A DNA stretch of 11,838 nucleotides. It comes from DASUSF01 sp036375275 (lineage in GTDB: Bacteria; Pseudomonadota; Alphaproteobacteria; Geminicoccales; Geminicoccaceae). Position 1 is the first letter of the stretch, and the number at the start of each line of letters is the position of its first letter. Made by a program: the position numbers and the translations under genes. The DNA lies in the NCBI GenBank assembly GCA_036375275.1, contig DASUSF010000292.1, forward strand, positions 1-11,838, read 5' to 3'. Positions 6,217 through 11,838 of the stretch are shown here, piece by piece. A model generated the notes under the pieces. That model saw nothing but the letters and a program-made list of their open reading frames with translations. It was not told the origin of the DNA and searched no databases.

Positions 6217-7032
6217 GTGCCTGAACTTCCGGAAGTGGAGACCATCCGCCGCGCGCTGGCGCTCCAGCTGACCGGGCGGCGGATCACGGGGCTGATCCAG
6301 CGCCGCCCCGATCTCCGCTTCCCGCTCCCCGCCGCCCTGCCCGAGCGCCTGAGCGGCCGCCTGGTCGAGGCGGTGCGGCGGCGCGCCAAGTACCTGATCT
6401 TCGACCTCGACGACGGCGCCGGCCTGATCCTCCACCTCGGCATGTCGGGCCGGCTGATCCTCGGCGGGGCGCCGCAGGGCCCGCACGAGCACCTGACCTT
6501 CGAGATCGCGGGCCTCGGGCCGCTCCGCTTCGTCGACCCGCGTCGGTTCGGGATGCTCGACCTCTGGCCGCGCGACCGGCTGGAGCAGCATCCGCGGCTC
6601 GCGCATCTCGGGCTCGAGCCGCTCGACGCGACGTTCGACGGGGCGGCGCTGCAGGCGGTGCTCGCCGGCCGCCGGAGCCTTCTCAAGATCGCGCTGATGG
6701 ACCAGCGCCTGGTCGTGGGCGTCGGCAACATCTACGCCAGCGAGGCCCTGTTCCGGGCCCGGCTGTCGCCGCGGCGGACCGCCGGATGGCTCGGGCCGCG
6801 GCAGACGGCGCGCCTCGCGCGCTCGATCCGGGCGGTGCTCGAGGACGCGATCGGCGCCGGCGGATCGAGCCTGCGCGACTACGTCCAGACCGACGGCGGG
6901 GTCGGCTTCTTCCAGGACCGGTTCGCGGTGTATGGCCGCGAGGGCGCGCCCTGCCCGACCTGCGCGGGGCCCATCCGGCGCCTGGTCCAGGCCAGCCGCG
7001 CGACCTTCCTCTGCCCCCGCTGCCAGCGCTGA
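6217..7032 (+). CDS. mutM: Formamidopyrimidine-DNA glycosylase (Fpg/MutM)
   Basis: A bifunctional DNA glycosylase/AP lyase that removes 8-oxoguanine and formamidopyrimidines. Starting at GTG 6217 gives 271 residues beginning MPELPEVETIRR. This is the only start that leaves the catalytic Pro2 and Glu3 at the N-terminus after methionine removal; an upstream GTG at 6178 would bury them. Other features: the conserved lysine in RRRAKYLIF (Lys58), HLGMSG (73-78), the DNA-binding H2TH region around VGVGNIYASEALF (167-179), DYVQTDGG (221-228), and a C-terminal zinc finger with Cys246, Cys249, Cys266 and Cys269. GGGAAG lies 8 nt upstream of the start. It is divergent from ubiE, and a 135-nt gap separates it from the hydratase gene. 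Confidence 0.96.
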   Translation: MPELPEVETIRRALALQLTGRRITGLIQRRPDLRFPLPAALPERLSGRLVEAVRRRAKYLIFDLDDGAGLILHLGMSGRLILGGAPQGPHEHLTFEIAGLGPLRFVDPRRFGMLDLWPRDRLEQHPRLAHLGLEPLDATFDGAALQAVLAGRRSLLKIALMDQRLVVGVGNIYASEALFRARLSPRRTAGWLGPRQTARLARSIRAVLEDAIGAGGSSLRDYVQTDGGVGFFQDRFAVYGREGAPCPTCAGPIRRLVQASRATFLCPRCQR

Positions 7033-7091
7033 GCCGGCCTCTTTCGGGGCTGGACGGAGGGCTTTCCGATCGTGTTAATAGCGCCGCTTTC

Positions 7092-7120
7092 GTGCCCGGG
7101 CCCGCGGCCCGGCGCGGCAC
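7092..7120. repeat. GC-rich hairpin between mutM and the hydratase gene
   Basis: CCGGGCC (7096-7102) and GGCCCGG (7106-7112) form a perfect stem around CGC. The outer GTGC (7092-7095) and GCAC (7117-7120) could extend it across a CGCG bulge. No T-tract follows. It lies in the hydratase gene's leader, 47 nt before the start codon, and could affect the mutM 3' end or the downstream message. Confidence 0.4.
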
Positions 7121-7167
7121 CCGGCGCCCCGGCGGCGGGGACCAGCGGTCTTTCTGGAGCATGTGCC

Positions 7168-7941
7168 ATGGCGTACGAGACCGTCCTCGTCGAGAGTCGA
7201 GGCAGTGTCGGCCTGATCACCCTGAACCGGCCGAAGGCGCTGAACGCGCTCAACGCGCAGCTGGTCCGCGAGCTGAGCGAGGCGCTGCACGCGTTCGATC
7301 GGGATCCGCAGGTCGCGGTCATGGTGATCACCGGCTCGGAGCGGGCCTTCGCCGCCGGCGCCGACATCAAGGAGATGCTCGAGAAGAGCTACATCGACGC
7401 GTTCTGGGGCGACTTCATCGGGCCGTGGCAGGAGATCGCGACCTGCCGCAAGCCGGTGATCGCCGCGGTCGCCGGCTACGCGCTCGGCGGCGGCTGCGAG
7501 CTCGCGATGATGTGCGACATCATCCTCGCCGCCGACACCGCGAAGTTCGGCCAGCCGGAGATCAACCTCGGCACCATCCCGGGCGCCGGCGGGACCCAGC
7601 GCCTGACCCGGGCGGTCGGCAAGGCCAAGGCGATGGAGATGGTGCTGACCGGGCGGATGATGGACGCAGCGGAGGCGGAGCGCGCGAACTTGGTGGCTCG
7701 GGTCGTGCCGGCGGCCGACCTCATGGACGAGGCGATCAGGCTCGCCGAGACCGTCGCCGAGAAGTCGCAGCCGATCGTCGCGATGGCCAAGGAGGCGGTC
7801 AACATCGCCTACGAGACCACGCTGCACCAGGGCATCCTGTTCGAGCGCCGCGCCTTCTACGCCACCTTCGCCACCGCCGACCGGCGCGAGGGCATGGAGG
7901 CGTTCATCGAAAAGAGGACCCCGGACTTCAGCCAGCAGTAG
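7168..7941 (+). CDS. Enoyl-CoA hydratase (crotonase family)
   Basis: A 257-residue crotonase-fold enzyme, expected to add water across 2,3-enoyl-CoA in fatty-acid or related acyl-CoA breakdown. The oxyanion-hole loops are FAAGADIKEM (61-70) and YALGGGCELAM (104-114). Both catalytic glutamates of true hydratases are in place: Glu111 in GGGCELA and Glu131 in QPEINLGTIPGAGG (129-142). That favours hydratase over isomerase or other crotonase activities. Length matches short-chain hydratases (about 257-260). The ATG at 7168 is chosen because GGAG lies 8 nt upstream and MAYETVLVE is a typical family start; an in-frame GTG at 7072 would add a Pro/Gly-rich tail unlike homologues. Chain-length preference and pathway cannot be read from the sequence, so no symbol is given. 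Confidence 0.93.
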   Translation: MAYETVLVESRGSVGLITLNRPKALNALNAQLVRELSEALHAFDRDPQVAVMVITGSERAFAAGADIKEMLEKSYIDAFWGDFIGPWQEIATCRKPVIAAVAGYALGGGCELAMMCDIILAADTAKFGQPEINLGTIPGAGGTQRLTRAVGKAKAMEMVLTGRMMDAAEAERANLVARVVPAADLMDEAIRLAETVAEKSQPIVAMAKEAVNIAYETTLHQGILFERRAFYATFATADRREGMEAFIEKRTPDFSQQ

Positions 7942-7970
7942 GCCGAGGTCGGCCGGGGTCGGCCGAGGTC
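7941..7970. repeat. Three tandem 10-bp repeats upstream of the rpsT promoter
   Basis: GGCCGAGGTC, GGCCGGGGTC and GGCCGAGGTC follow each other without gaps, differing at one base. The first begins on the last base of the hydratase stop codon and the third ends 2 nt before the rpsT -35 box. The 10-bp period is close to one helical turn, so a protein-binding array is possible, but slippage-generated simple sequence is the simpler reading. Confidence 0.8.
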
Positions 7971-7972
7971 GA

Positions 7973-8001
7973 TTGACGGCATCGCGTTCGGACGGTATAC
8001 G
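7973..8001 (+). promoter_or_regulatory. Sigma-70-type promoter for rpsT
   Basis: TTGACG (7973-7978), a 17-nt spacer and TATACG (7996-8001) make a near-consensus housekeeping promoter. Transcription would start near 8008, giving a leader of about 44 nt before the rpsT ATG. Strong promoters are expected for ribosomal protein genes. It is the clearest promoter in the window. Confidence 0.7.
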
Positions 8002-8051
8002 CAGCCGCCGCCGGCTCCCAGCCCCATCCCCCACCGATCGAGCGAAATCGT

Positions 8052-8333
8052 ATGGCGCACCACCGTTCAGCCAAGAAGCGCATCCGGCAGACCGAGAAGC
8101 GCACCGCCCGCAACCGCGCGCGGACCAGCCGCATCAAGACCTTCCTGAAGAAGGTCGAGCAGGCGATCGTCAGCGGCGACAAGGAAGCCGCTGAGGTGGC
8201 GCTGCACGCCGCCGAGCCGGAGGTCCGCCGCGGCGTCTCGAAGGGGGTGCTGGCGCTGAACACCGCGTCCCGCCGGATCTCGCGCCTGAGCCGGCGGGTC
8301 AACAGCCTGGGCCAGCCGCCGGCCGGCTCCTGA
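8052..8333 (+). CDS. rpsT: 30S ribosomal protein S20
   Basis: A 93-residue, strongly basic, helical protein that binds 16S rRNA in the small ribosomal subunit. The N-terminus MAHHRSAKKRIRQTEKR and the following NRARTSRIKTFLKKVEQAI are diagnostic of S20, and the C-terminal half keeps the family's Lys-Gly-Val-Leu and Asn-Thr-Ala-Ser-Arg-Arg pattern. Length is slightly above the E. coli 87. No strong Shine-Dalgarno sequence is visible before the ATG, only AGCGAAA. A good promoter lies 50-80 nt upstream and a probable terminator follows immediately, so it looks like a single-gene unit. Location just upstream of dnaA is common in alphaproteobacteria (recalled). Confidence 0.97.
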   Translation: MAHHRSAKKRIRQTEKRTARNRARTSRIKTFLKKVEQAIVSGDKEAAEVALHAAEPEVRRGVSKGVLALNTASRRISRLSRRVNSLGQPPAGS

Positions 8334-8705
8334 GCGGCGGCGCGATCGCGGCGGTCGCGCCGGTTTTACTTGCACCGTTGCAATTTAGCAACGGATCGAC
8401 TGCTCTCAACTTGACCTGCGTGGCTTACTCGAACGGGCGTTTGGCCATTTATTCAACCTAGGGGTGATATATTACGTTCTCCTTTCGATCACCTTGTCAT
8501 GCCCGAGGGGCCGCTCTATGGTGCGAATGCTCGGCGCGCGGGCGCCGCGGGCGTTCCGGTCTTGTTGAGCCTCAGCGGTATAAGAAATACTTGCAAGAGC
8601 TTGTGGGGAACTTCGTGTCCTACAGATGAAACAAGAGCTCAGCGGGTGCTCGCCGTCTGTCGTCCGCAGCGGGTCCGCAGGAGATTGATAGGAACCGGAG
8701 CCCCC
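8334..8705. other. rpsT-dnaA intergenic region with AT-rich island; dnaA promoter, possible origin
   Basis: This is the longest gene-free stretch. After the rpsT terminator, bases about 8363-8490 and 8560-8640 are much richer in A and T than the surrounding genes. Candidate elements are weak: a -10-like TATAAG at 8579-8584 with no good -35, TATATT at 8468-8473, and one DnaA-box-like site, TGTGGGGAA (8602-8610), 7 of 9 against TGTGGATAA. CAAGAGCT is repeated at 8594-8601 and 8632-8639. I see no cluster of DnaA boxes, so the region most likely holds the dnaA promoter; an origin role is only possible. Confidence 0.45.
8338..8367 (+). terminator. Probable Rho-independent terminator of rpsT
   Basis: CGGCGCGA (8338-8345) pairs exactly with TCGCGCCG (8355-8362) across a 9-nt loop and is followed by G and TTTT (8364-8367). 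It begins 4 nt after the rpsT stop codon. The T-tract is short, but the stem is all but one G-C pair, so termination is plausible. A second hairpin (CCGTTGC 8375-8381, GCAACGG 8388-8394, loop AATTTA) follows directly and may act with it. Confidence 0.6.
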
Positions 8706-10097
8706 ATGAACCTCCGAGACCAGAGCGCGCCCCTCGAGCTGCACCAGCAATGGTCGCAGCTTCAGGGTATGCTGCGAGCCGAGTTCGGAGACGTCGCCTA
8801 CCGCACCTGGCTCGCCCCGCTCGAGCTCGTCGGGGTCGATGGCGACCGGGTCCAGCTCGCCGTGCCGACCCGCTTCCTGCGCGACTGGGTCACCGGCCAC
8901 TACGCCGACCGGATCCGCTCCCTCTGGCGGCGGCTCAACCCGAAGCTCGGCGGCGTCGCGATCATCGTGATCCCGCCGGCCGAGACCAGCGCCACCCCGG
9001 ACGCCACGGCGCCCGCCGTTCCGCCCGAGCAGGAGGTCGAAGCCGCGGAGGCGGCGGGCCTCGAGAGCGGCATCGGCGCGCCGCTCGACCCGCGCTGCAC
9101 CTTCGACGCCTTCGTCGTCGGCAAGCCCAACGAGCTCGCCTTCGCCGCCGCCAAGCGGGTCGCCGAGCTCAAGACCCCGCCGTTCAACCCGCTCTTCCTC
9201 TACGGCGGCGTCGGCCTCGGCAAGACCCACCTGATGCACGCCATCGCCTGGGAGATCCGCCGGCAGGACCCGCACCGCAAGGTGGTCTACCTGTCGGCCG
9301 AGAAGTTCATGTACCAGTTCATCAAGGCGCTCCGCTTCCGGGACACCATGGCGTTCAAGGAGCTGTTCCGCTCCGCCGACATCCTGATGGTCGACGACGT
9401 CCAGTTCATCGGTGGCAAGGAGAGCACCCAGGAGGAGTTCTTCCACACCTTCAACACCCTGATCGATCGCGGCCGGCAGATCGTGATCTCCGCCGACCGC
9501 AGCCCGGCCGAGCTGGCCGGCCTCGAGGAGCGGATCCGCTCGCGGCTCGGTTGGGGTCTGGTCGCCGACATCCATCCCACCACCTACGAGCTCCGGCTCG
9601 GCATCCTGCAGGCCAAGGCGGAGCAGCTCGAGGAGGTCGAGGTCCCGCCGCCGGTGCTCGAGTTCCTGGCCCGGCGGATCACCTCGAACGTCCGCGAGCT
9701 GGAGGGAGCGCTGAACCGGATCGTCGCGCAGGCGACCCTGGTCGGCCGCGCGATCACCCCGGACATGGCCCAGGAGGTGCTGCACGACCTGCTGCGCGTG
9801 CACGAGCGCCGGGTCACGATCGAGGACATCCAGCGCCGGGTCGCCGAGCACTTCCAGATCAAGATCTCGGACATGCAGTCGTCGCGCCGCGCCCGCGCCG
9901 TCGCCCGCCCCCGCCAGGTGGCGATGTACCTCGCCAAGCAGCTCACCCCGCGCTCGCTGCCCGAGATCGGGCGCAAGTTCGGCGGCCGCGACCACACCAC
10001 GGTGATCCACGCGGTCAGGAAGATCGAGGAGCTGCGCGCCCAGGATCCGCAGCTCAACGACGACATCGAGATGCTGCGCCGGCTGCTCAAGAGCTGA
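8706..10097 (+). CDS. dnaA: Chromosomal replication initiator protein DnaA
   Basis: A 463-residue AAA+ ATPase that binds DnaA boxes and unwinds the origin. Domain I is about 11-90 (WLAPLELVG pattern), the linker about 91-125 is Ala/Pro/Glu-rich, and the AAA+ core is about 130-345. Walker A is GGVGLGKTH (167-175), Walker B ILMVDDVQF (226-234), sensor 1 is ISADRSP (261-267), the arginine-finger region is RIRSRLGWGL (276-285), and sensor 2 SNVRELEGAL (327-336). Domain IV has the DNA-binding signature GRKFGGRDHTTVIHA (422-436). The ATG at 8706 is chosen: GGAG ends 5 nt before it and MNLRDQ fits DnaA N-termini. An in-frame ATG at 8499 keeps the frame open 69 codons further but encodes nothing DnaA-like. 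dnaN follows after 159 nt. Confidence 0.97.
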   Translation: MNLRDQSAPLELHQQWSQLQGMLRAEFGDVAYRTWLAPLELVGVDGDRVQLAVPTRFLRDWVTGHYADRIRSLWRRLNPKLGGVAIIVIPPAETSATPDATAPAVPPEQEVEAAEAAGLESGIGAPLDPRCTFDAFVVGKPNELAFAAAKRVAELKTPPFNPLFLYGGVGLGKTHLMHAIAWEIRRQDPHRKVVYLSAEKFMYQFIKALRFRDTMAFKELFRSADILMVDDVQFIGGKESTQEEFFHTFNTLIDRGRQIVISADRSPAELAGLEERIRSRLGWGLVADIHPTTYELRLGILQAKAEQLEEVEVPPPVLEFLARRITSNVRELEGALNRIVAQATLVGRAITPDMAQEVLHDLLRVHERRVTIEDIQRRVAEHFQIKISDMQSSRRARAVARPRQVAMYLAKQLTPRSLPEIGRKFGGRDHTTVIHAVRKIEELRAQDPQLNDDIEMLRRLLKS

Positions 10098-10152
10098 CCG
10101 GCGGCGCCGCTTTTTGGTTCTCTCCGCGCGCCTCAGGTGATAGGTTCCCGCT

Positions 10153-10198
10153 CCCGGCGGACGGGCGCCCCTGAGCGCGCGCCCGTTGTCCTGCCGGG
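10153..10198. repeat. Long imperfect hairpin between dnaA and dnaN
   Basis: CCCGGC (10153-10158) pairs with GCCGGG (10193-10198) and, inside it, ACGGGCGC (10161-10168) pairs exactly with GCGCCCGT (10179-10186) around a 10-nt loop, giving 14 G-C-rich pairs with a small internal loop. No T-tract follows. It lies in the leader of dnaN, 58 nt before the start codon, and could limit read-through from dnaA or stabilise the dnaN message. Confidence 0.55.
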
Positions 10199-10256
10199 TC
10201 ACCCGAAGCGGCGGCGGCGGAAGGGCCGCCGCGGTCCGGAGGCAGTTGGCGCATCC

Positions 10257-11384
10257 ATGAGGTTGGCGATCGAGCGAGCGGCGCTGCTGAAGTCGCTGTC
10301 CCATGTCCAGAGCGTGGTCGAGCGCCGCACGACGATCCCGATCCTGAGCAACGTCAAGCTCGAGGCGGAGAGCGGAGCCGTCAACCTGACCGCGACCGAT
10401 CTCGACCTCTCGGTGGTCGAGCGGGCCGAGGCCGAGACCGCGCAGCCGGGCGCGACCACCGCCGCCGCGCACACCCTCTACGACGTGGTGCGCAAGCTCC
10501 CGGACGGCAGCCGGATCACCATCGAGCGGGGCGACAGCGGCTCGGAGCTGCATCTCCGCGCCGGGCGCAGCAGCTTCGACCTGCCGTGCCTGCCGGCGAG
10601 CGACTTCCCGACCATGACCGACGAGGGGCTCGATCACCGCTTCGCGCTCGACGCCCGGACGCTCCGCCGGCTGATCGACAAGACCCGCTTCGCGATCTCG
10701 ACCGAGGAAACCCGGTACTACCTGAACGGGGTGTTCCTGCACCTGCACGAGCCGGCGGACGGCGAGGCCAGGCTGCGCGCGGTCGCAACCGACGGCCACC
10801 GCCTCGCTCGGGTCGAGCTCGACCCGCCGGACGGCGCGGCCGGCATGCCGGGGGTGATCGTGCCGCGCAAGACCATCGGCGAGGTCAGGAAGCTGATCGA
10901 CGATCTGGCCGACGAGGACCCGGTCCAGATCGCCCTCTCCGCGTCCCGGATCCGCTTCGAGGTCGGGCCGGCGATCCTCCGCTCGCGGCTGATCGACGGC
11001 ACCTTCCCCGACTACGAGCGGGTGATCCCGTCCGGCAACGACAAGCAGATGGTCGCGCCGGCGAAGCTGATGAGCGAGGCGGTCGACCGGGTCGCGACCA
11101 TCTCCACCGAGAAGTCGCGCGCGATCAAGCTCGCCCTCGACGGCAGCCGGCTCCGCCTGACCGCGGTCAGCCCCGACGCCGGGCGCGCCGAGGAGGAGAT
11201 CGACGTGAGCTTCGCCGGCGAGCCGCTGGAGATCGGCTTCAACGCCCGCTACATCCTCGACATGAGCATGCAGATCGACGGCGACGACATCGAGATCCTG
11301 ATGAACGACGCCGGCTCCCCGACCATCATCAAGGATCCGAAGGACGACAGCACGCTCTACGTGCTGATGCCCATGCGCGTCTGA
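10257..11384 (+). CDS. dnaN: DNA polymerase III beta subunit (sliding clamp)
   Basis: A 375-residue protein forming the ring-shaped dimer that tethers DNA polymerase III and other proteins to DNA. The three-domain clamp pattern is visible: an N-terminal RLAIERAALLKSLSHVQSVVE with TIPILSNVKLEA (about 24-35), a central block with DFPTM and LNGVFLHL, the ATDGHRLARVEL motif after the first third, IVPRKTIGEVRKL, and DGTFPDYERVIP leading to the third domain. The C-terminus YVLMPMRV is the conserved clamp end that contributes to the partner-binding pocket. Length is normal (366-375). The ATG at 10257 has GGAGG 14 nt upstream, a long spacing, but no closer in-frame start exists. Its stop overlaps the recF start by one base (TGATG). 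Confidence 0.97.
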   Translation: MRLAIERAALLKSLSHVQSVVERRTTIPILSNVKLEAESGAVNLTATDLDLSVVERAEAETAQPGATTAAAHTLYDVVRKLPDGSRITIERGDSGSELHLRAGRSSFDLPCLPASDFPTMTDEGLDHRFALDARTLRRLIDKTRFAISTEETRYYLNGVFLHLHEPADGEARLRAVATDGHRLARVELDPPDGAAGMPGVIVPRKTIGEVRKLIDDLADEDPVQIALSASRIRFEVGPAILRSRLIDGTFPDYERVIPSGNDKQMVAPAKLMSEAVDRVATISTEKSRAIKLALDGSRLRLTAVSPDAGRAEEEIDVSFAGEPLEIGFNARYILDMSMQIDGDDIEILMNDAGSPTIIKDPKDDSTLYVLMPMRV

Positions 11385-11838
11385 TGGCAAGCGTCCTGTC
11401 CCGCCGGCTGCCCGAGGACGGCGTGGTCTCGACCACCCGTGCCGCGGTCGCCGTTCGCCGGCTGACCCTGACCGACTTCCGCTCGTACGCCCGGGCGCGG
11501 CTCGACCTCGGGCCGGCGCCGGTGGTCCTGATCGGGCCCAACGGCGCCGGCAAGACCAACCTGCTGGAGGCGGTCTCGCTGCTCGCCCCGGGCCGCGGCC
11601 TGCGCGGCGCCCGGCTCGACGAGATCGACCGCCACGGCGGCGACGGGTTCGCCCTCGCGGCGCGGGTCGATCCGGGCGACGCCAGCCGGGTCGAGATCGG
11701 CACCGGGCGCGCGCCCGACGCCGGCCGCGAGCGCCGCCTGGTCCGGAGCGACGGCGCTGCCGCCGCCGGCCAGGCGGCGCTCGCCGAGGTGGTACGCCTG
11801 GTCTGGCTGGTTCCGGCGATGGACCAGCTGTTCCAGGA
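11384..11838 (+). CDS. recF: DNA replication and repair protein RecF, 5' part
   Basis: The reading frame is open from ATG 11384 to the window end (151 codons and two further bases), so the gene is cut by the window, not truncated in nature as far as can be seen. RecF is an SMC-like ATPase that loads RecA at single-strand gaps with RecO and RecR. RRLTLTDFRSYARARLDL (25-42) is the typical family start, Walker A is GPNGAGKTN (51-59) followed by LLEAVSLLAPGRGLR, and VWLVPAMDQLF (140-150) matches the conserved region after the lobe insert. The first about 22 residues extend beyond many homologues; GTG at 11423 is an alternative start. The one-base overlap with the dnaN stop implies translational coupling. 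Confidence 0.95.
   Translation, partial: MASVLSRRLPEDGVVSTTRAAVAVRRLTLTDFRSYARARLDLGPAPVVLIGPNGAGKTNLLEAVSLLAPGRGLRGARLDEIDRHGGDGFALAARVDPGDASRVEIGTGRAPDAGRERRLVRSDGAAAAGQAALAEVVRLVWLVPAMDQLFQ

Noticed and set aside
7072..7167. N-terminal extension of the enoyl-CoA hydratase from GTG 7072
   Set aside because: The extra 32 residues are a Pro/Gly/Ala-rich string unlike the family, and the ATG at 7168 has a proper GGAG site.
8602..8610. Single DnaA-box-like sequence TGTGGGGAA as proof of oriC
   Set aside because: It has two mismatches to the consensus and stands alone. One such site is expected by chance and cannot define an origin.
8472..11390. A 972-codon minus-strand frame across dnaA and dnaN
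   Set aside because: It is the antisense shadow of two unmistakable genes and shows no domain of its own, only His/Asp/Arg/Leu-rich filler.

Overview
The window is a GC-rich stretch of bacterial chromosome, most likely from an alphaproteobacterium of the Rhodospirillales/Geminicoccales type. This is inferred from the high GC content, from protein features such as the DnaA, DnaN, RecF and MutM motifs, and from the gene order coaBC-ubiB-ubiE diverging from mutM-enoyl-CoA hydratase-rpsT-dnaA-dnaN-recF, which I recall as typical of that group. The species cannot be named from the sequence alone.

Layout. All genes on the left half are on the minus strand: a DoxX-like membrane protein (197-607), a secreted SMP-30/gluconolactonase-like beta-propeller (798-1697), an Rrf2-type regulator (1856-2311), coaBC (2365-3585), ubiB (3802-5343) and ubiE (5347-6093). 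A 123-bp divergent intergenic region (6094-6216) separates them from the plus-strand block: mutM (6217-7032), an enoyl-CoA hydratase (7168-7941), rpsT (8052-8333), dnaA (8706-10097), dnaN (10257-11384) and the 5' part of recF (11384 to the window edge).

Function. ubiE and ubiB, 3 nt apart, serve ubiquinone synthesis. coaBC makes 4'-phosphopantetheine for coenzyme A. The right half is a replication and repair block: initiator DnaA, sliding clamp DnaN, gap-repair protein RecF (start overlapping the dnaN stop) and the base-excision glycosylase MutM, with ribosomal protein S20 and a crotonase-fold enzyme between them. The left edge (DoxX, secreted propeller, Rrf2) is the more accessory part.

Non-coding content. 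The most structured intergenic DNA is at 643-790 and 3684-3793. Both hold nested inverted repeats and share a core (TTTTC, AGGTGG-NA-CCACCT, then TCATCGAA), which suggests two diverged copies of one intergenic palindromic repeat family. A near-consensus sigma-70 promoter (TTGACG-N17-TATACG) precedes rpsT and is itself preceded by three tandem 10-bp repeats. The 372-bp gap between rpsT and dnaA contains a probable rpsT terminator and an AT-rich island, but no convincing cluster of DnaA boxes. A long hairpin lies in the dnaA-dnaN gap. I see no mobile element, CRISPR array, tRNA or rRNA, and no clearly new multi-gene system; this is mainly a housekeeping locus with some unusual intergenic structure.
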